A stretch of DNA of 64,000 nucleotides from Tenacibaculum holothuriorum (GTDB taxonomy: Bacteria > Bacteroidota > Bacteroidia > Flavobacteriales > Flavobacteriaceae), in assembly GCF_002120225.1 (NCBI RefSeq), contig NZ_LAPZ01000003.1, positions 1-64,000 of the forward strand, in the 5' to 3' direction. Every line of letters begins with the position of its first letter. Position 1 is the stretch's first letter. The translations under genes were made by a program, and so were the position numbers. Below are positions 60,500 to 64,000 of the stretch, one piece after another. Under the pieces are notes generated by a model that was not told the DNA's origin, did no database searches, and saw nothing but the letters and a program-made list of their open reading frames with translations.

Positions 60500-61828
60500 A
60501 TGGGAAACAATTTTAAAGACAGGAGTTTTAAACAGCTTTTAGATAAACTACAACAAGAAAGCTGGCAATTAGAATTAATTATTTCGGGTTTTGCAATTTT
60601 TGGTTTATTTACGGCTTTTCCCCAAATAAAAATTGCTTTAGAAATTGCTAAAAACGACAAACACATTTATGCTTTTGTTATATTACTTGTAGCTTTAATA
60701 GCTTGTTATATTTTAATTTTCAATCTACTTGTACATGTTATTTTACGAGGTTTATGGATTGGTGCTCTCGGACTTCGCTATGTTTCTGGTGATATTGAGT
60801 TTGATGAACTCAATTACCAAAACAAATTCACCAATTATTTAAAAAAGAAAATTGTTTCTTTTGACCGTTATGTAGCTACTTTAGAGAATTACTGTAGTGT
60901 ATTATTTGCTGTTTCTTTTCTTTTAATTTTCTATGTCATATCCTTCACTATAATTATTATAATTTTAGTATTAATTGCCACATATATACTTTCTAACGAT
61001 GATCTTTCAGAAAGTATTCGGTTCCCCATAGGTGTTACATTAGTATGTTTTATAGCTTTTGGTTCAATTTTTACTTTTATTGATTTTGCAACTCAAGGAT
61101 ATTTAAAAAAGAATAAATGGTTGGCAAAAATCTACTTCCCTTTTTATTGGGTTTTCAGCTTTTTAACCCTTTCCTTTTTATATAGACCATTAGTTTATAA
61201 TTTCTTAGATAATAGATTCACAAAACGTCTCAGCTTCTTTTTAGTACCGATTTATATCGTAATTTCTGTATTTAACTCGGTTAAATATCAAAAATCAAAT
61301 TACTTAGACAGTGCTAAATTAAATTCTAAATTATATTTAGACAATGCAGAATATGAAGATTCAAGAATCAAAGAAAATGACTTTGTAAGAACTGCAAGTA
61401 TACAATCTAAAGCTATAACCGATTCTTATATTAAATTCTTTAAAGTTTTTAATGAAAATGTAGAAGATCGAATTTACAATTACAATCCAAGTCTAAAACC
61501 TAAAGAAGACAACAGAGGGTTTAAAACTGGGTTACAATTTAGCAGTGGAAATAAACGTATATCCCGTAAAAAAAGAGATAGTTTAGCCGTAAAATATATT
61601 GAAACTGTAAACAAAATGTACACTATAAAAATAGATACCATTAAATATAAACCTGAATTTTTAATCAGTCGTAATAAACAAAATCAAATAGGCTTTGAAA
61701 CGTATATTCCTACGAACGATTTAAAAGAAGGAAAACACATGTTAAGATTATTTAGAAAACGAATTCGAAAAGGAGATACAGTTTCAGTTATAGATGTTAC
61801 AATTCCGTTTTGGCATTTTAAAAAATAA
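60500..61828 (+). CDS. Membrane protein of unknown function (paralog B)
   Basis: This 442-residue protein has the same layout as the 453-residue protein encoded at 52616: helices near 28-46, 63-86, 139-165 and 176-200, further hydrophobic parts near 220-240 and 250-266, and a soluble C-terminal part. It shares DKLQQESWQLEL, LRGLWIGALGLRYVS and LTLSFLYRPLVYNFLDN with it. The copies lie 6.5 kb apart with other genes between, so this is an old duplication. Family not recognised. Confidence 0.75.
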   Translation: MGNNFKDRSFKQLLDKLQQESWQLELIISGFAIFGLFTAFPQIKIALEIAKNDKHIYAFVILLVALIACYILIFNLLVHVILRGLWIGALGLRYVSGDIEFDELNYQNKFTNYLKKKIVSFDRYVATLENYCSVLFAVSFLLIFYVISFTIIIIILVLIATYILSNDDLSESIRFPIGVTLVCFIAFGSIFTFIDFATQGYLKKNKWLAKIYFPFYWVFSFLTLSFLYRPLVYNFLDNRFTKRLSFFLVPIYIVISVFNSVKYQKSNYLDSAKLNSKLYLDNAEYEDSRIKENDFVRTASIQSKAITDSYIKFFKVFNENVEDRIYNYNPSLKPKEDNRGFKTGLQFSSGNKRISRKKRDSLAVKYIETVNKMYTIKIDTIKYKPEFLISRNKQNQIGFETYIPTNDLKEGKHMLRLFRKRIRKGDTVSVIDVTIPFWHFKK

Positions 61829-61878
61829 CTTGAAATGTTAATTAATTGATTACGTCTAAAAACACTAAACCTTACAAC

Positions 61879-63213
61879 ATGAAACTACTAACTACCAAAC
61901 TACTTTTAATGCTATCTATTATTGGGATTCAAGCTCAGACCAATCCAAAAATCTATGAAATCATAAATCAAATTTCAGCAGATAGAATTAAGAAAGACAT
62001 TACAACGTTAGCTAACTTCGGAACAAGACATACTTTAAGCGATACTATTTCTAATACTCGCGGAATTGGTGCTGCTCGAAGATGGATTAAATCTGAATTC
62101 GAAAACATCTCTAAAAACTGTAATAATTGCTTAGACGTTTTTTATCAAAAAGATTTGGTTAAAAAAGGAACAAACAAAAGAATTACAAAAGATATTTGGG
62201 TAGTTAATGTTGTCGCTATTCAAAAAGGAACTAAAAACCCGAATAACTATATTATTATGAGTGGTGATATAGATTCTCGAATCTCAGATCCTAATGATTT
62301 TACAAACGATGCACCAGGAGCTAACGACAACGCATCTGGAATGGCTGGAGCTATAGAAGCTGCTCGAATACTCAGTAAATATAAATTTGACAATAGTATC
62401 ATTTACGTTGGTTTATCGGGTGAAGAACAAGGTCTTTTTGGAGGAAAAGGTTTAGCTGCTTATGCCAAAGAAAAAGATTGGAATATTTTAGGTGTTATGA
62501 ATAACGACATGATTGGAAACATAAAAGGAGTAGATGGTGTTATCGACAATCGAACATTTAGAATTTTTAGTGAACCAACCCCACCAACCGAAACAGAGCA
62601 TCAACGAAGAGCAAGACGTTTTTATGGTGGTGAAGTAGATGGCATTTCTCGTCAATTAGCGCGTTATATTTACAAAACTACCAAAACGTACATGCCAGAA
62701 ATGAATCCGAAAATGGTATATCGTTTAGATCGATTTGGTCGTGGAGGTCATCATCGTCCTTTTAACGATGCTGGTTATCCAGGAATCCGAATTATGGAAG
62801 CTCACGAAAATTACACACAACAACATCAAGATATACGAAATGAAAATGGAATTGAATATGGAGATAAGCTAAAGTTTGTAAACTTTGATTATGCTAAAAA
62901 ACTTACTGCTGTAAACGCTATTAATTTAGCTTCCATAGCAACAGCTCCTATTTCTCCAAAAAACGTTGCTATTGGTGGAATTGTAGAAGCTTCAGCAAAA
63001 TTGAAATGGGATAGTGTTGAAGGTGCTAAAGGGTATAAAATCTATTGGAGAGATACAACCTCTCCTACTTGGGATCATAGCAGATATGTTGGCAATGTTA
63101 ATGAATTTACTTTAGAAGGAATTGTAATTGACAATTATTTCTTTGGAGTTTCAGCAGTTGGAAAAGATGGTACAGAAAGTATTGTTTCTTTTCCTTCAAA
63201 AATTATTCGATAA
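61879..63213 (+). CDS. M28-family metallopeptidase with C-terminal fibronectin-III-like domain
   Basis: This 444-residue exported protein starts at ATG 61879 (signal MKLLTTKLLLMLSIIGIQAQ). The M28 zinc motifs are visible as SGDIDSR (aspartate where many members have histidine), ANDNASGMAG, GEEQGLFGG and NNDMIGN, with HHRPFNDAGYPG downstream. Two zinc ligands of the HxD type are thus altered at the first position. A C-terminal beta domain (PKNVAIGGIVEASAKLKWDS) of about 85 residues resembles fibronectin III. Probable secreted or periplasmic aminopeptidase. The 3-base gap to the next gene indicates one transcript with ydeI and the epimerase. Confidence 0.88.
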   Translation: MKLLTTKLLLMLSIIGIQAQTNPKIYEIINQISADRIKKDITTLANFGTRHTLSDTISNTRGIGAARRWIKSEFENISKNCNNCLDVFYQKDLVKKGTNKRITKDIWVVNVVAIQKGTKNPNNYIIMSGDIDSRISDPNDFTNDAPGANDNASGMAGAIEAARILSKYKFDNSIIYVGLSGEEQGLFGGKGLAAYAKEKDWNILGVMNNDMIGNIKGVDGVIDNRTFRIFSEPTPPTETEHQRRARRFYGGEVDGISRQLARYIYKTTKTYMPEMNPKMVYRLDRFGRGGHHRPFNDAGYPGIRIMEAHENYTQQHQDIRNENGIEYGDKLKFVNFDYAKKLTAVNAINLASIATAPISPKNVAIGGIVEASAKLKWDSVEGAKGYKIYWRDTTSPTWDHSRYVGNVNEFTLEGIVIDNYFFGVSAVGKDGTESIVSFPSKIIR

Positions 63214-63792
63214 ATGAAAAACGAAATGCTACAACTCTATTTTAAAACTGATAAAGAGTGGTATAATTGGTTGTTAGAAAACCATGATAAAAGCAGTGGT
63301 GTTCAAATAATTCTATACAAAGTAGAAACCAGTATACCTAGCATGCGTTGGGAAGAAGCGGTAAAAGTTGCTTTATGCTTCGGTTGGATAGATTCTACGG
63401 TTAAAAGCTTGGGTGGTGGAAAACGTCAACAATATTTTTGTCCAAGGAAACCTAAAAGTGTTTGGAGCGCTGTAAACAAGAAATATATAGAAGGACTATC
63501 TTTTGATAAATTAATTCAACCTTCAGGATGGAAATCTATAGAAATTGCCAAAGAAAATGGTTCTTGGTTTGCTTTAGACAATGTTGAAAATTTGGTTGTT
63601 CCTGCCGATTTACAAACAGAGTTTGATAAAAACGAAAAAGCTTTTACAAATTATCAAAACTTCGCTCCTTCCTACAGAAAAGGATATTTATATTGGTTAC
63701 ATCAAGCAAAAAGAGACACTACTCGTAAAAAACGTATTTCAGAAATTATTAAATTGTGCTTTACTAATATAAAGAAGCGTGGTACATGGTAA
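63214..63792 (+). CDS. YdeI/OmdA-family protein
   Basis: This 192-residue protein matches the YdeI-like (OmpD-associated) family, seen from LYFKTDKEWYNWLLENHDKSSGVQIILYK, then CFGWIDSTVKSLGGGKRQQYFCPRKPKSVWSAVNK and YRKGYLYWLHQAKRDTTRKKRI. Members are linked to envelope stress or peptide resistance in some bacteria, but biochemistry is unclear. It begins directly after the M28 stop and overlaps the epimerase start by 7 bp. Confidence 0.88.
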   Translation: MKNEMLQLYFKTDKEWYNWLLENHDKSSGVQIILYKVETSIPSMRWEEAVKVALCFGWIDSTVKSLGGGKRQQYFCPRKPKSVWSAVNKKYIEGLSFDKLIQPSGWKSIEIAKENGSWFALDNVENLVVPADLQTEFDKNEKAFTNYQNFAPSYRKGYLYWLHQAKRDTTRKKRISEIIKLCFTNIKKRGTW

Positions 63793-64000
63793 AAGTATTA
63801 ATTACAGGTGGTACAGGCTTAATTGGTAAAGAGCTTCAAAAAATCATTACCAATAAGGGTTATGAAGTAGTTATTCTTACTCGTTCTCCTAAACGTAATA
63901 ATGAATTTCTTTGGAATATTTCTGAAAACCACATTGATGAGGAAGCTTTCAATGGAGTAACGCACATTATTCATTTAGCAGGTGCTGGAATTGCAGATAA
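63786..64000 (+). CDS. TIGR01777-type epimerase, 5' part (runs off the window)
   Basis: The first 71 residues (MVKVLITGGTGLIGKELQ...) carry the GGTGLIG dinucleotide motif at 8-14 and the pattern VTHIIHLAGAGIAD of the SDR39U1/TIGR01777 atypical epimerase family. The ATG at 63786 overlaps the YdeI stop by 7 bp. The gene continues past base 64000. Confidence 0.85.
   Translation, partial: MVKVLITGGTGLIGKELQKIITNKGYEVVILTRSPKRNNEFLWNISENHIDEEAFNGVTHIIHLAGAGIAD

Noticed and set aside
1..64000. CRISPR arrays, tRNA/rRNA genes, prophage or complete insertion sequences.
   Set aside because: No direct repeat array, no cloverleaf-type sequence with a CCA end, and no transposase or integrase ORF could be found by reading.

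Overview
The window looks like chromosomal DNA of a marine-type member of the Flavobacteriaceae (Bacteroidota), close to the Tenacibaculum/Polaribacter group by general feel. I base this on very low GC (about one third by eye), promoters of the TTG-N18/19-TAnnTTTG type, almost no Shine-Dalgarno sequences, gliding genes gldF and gldG, type IX secretion C-terminal domains, CarboxypepD_reg-like TonB receptors, FabV as enoyl reductase, and many small lipoproteins with families typical of the phylum (DUF4294, DUF2911, DUF6503, DUF6624, DUF4212, DUF6249). The species call is inference; no rRNA or tRNA gene is visible.

Layout. 0-5.7 kb: DUF4294 protein, an alpha-oxoamine synthase (sphingolipid/sulfonolipid type) and a molybdenum hydroxylase operon (2Fe-2S subunit, DUF6624 lipoprotein, Tat-exported large subunit). 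5.8-16 kb: YbdG-like MscS channel, purC-fabV, phoH, SAM hydrolase, ABM monooxygenase, gldF-gldG, a Rossmann epimerase and an aquaglyceroporin-like channel. 16-23 kb: DUF2911 protein, then a minus-strand group with a sodium:solute symporter preceded by an unannotated 35-residue membrane peptide, a DUF6503 lipoprotein, a di-haem peroxidase and a PhoX-like lipoprotein. 23.2-24.8 kb: about 1.6 kb without a normal gene. It holds three 35-38-codon ORFs in a row, two of them with their own promoter and terminator, plus perfect hairpins and a probable minus-strand small RNA. It is followed by an acidic mini-lipoprotein and a TPR histidine kinase/response regulator pair. 27.8-34 kb: acetate use (acs, symporter, DUF4212), a TSUP exporter, divergent dps/oxyR. 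34-40 kb: SulP transporter, pyrR-pyrB, a lone T9SS C-terminal domain protein, rnz. 40-49 kb: tandem TonB receptors, fabH, MFS transporter, htpG. 49.5-64 kb: a large secreted LRR/repeat/propeller protein, two related membrane proteins of unknown function, DUF885, TolB/SnoaL and M28 secreted proteins, an ECF sigma operon with a divergent DUF6249 gene, YdeI, and the start of a TIGR01777 epimerase.

Most of the window is ordinary housekeeping and envelope biology; I see no CRISPR array, phage, integrase or complete insertion sequence. The best leads are (1) the mirror-image pair of ECF-type promoters at 59935-60022, with identical -35 and -10 blocks and identical 17-nt spacers, which predicts an autoregulated sigma/membrane-protein/hydrolase regulon including the DUF6249 gene, (2) the 23.4-24.8 kb micro-ORF and hairpin island, and (3) the 35-residue membrane peptide in front of the symporter. 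Start codons were revised where signal peptides, promoters or family length required it; several genes begin with TTG and the ECF sigma gene seems to need a non-standard start.
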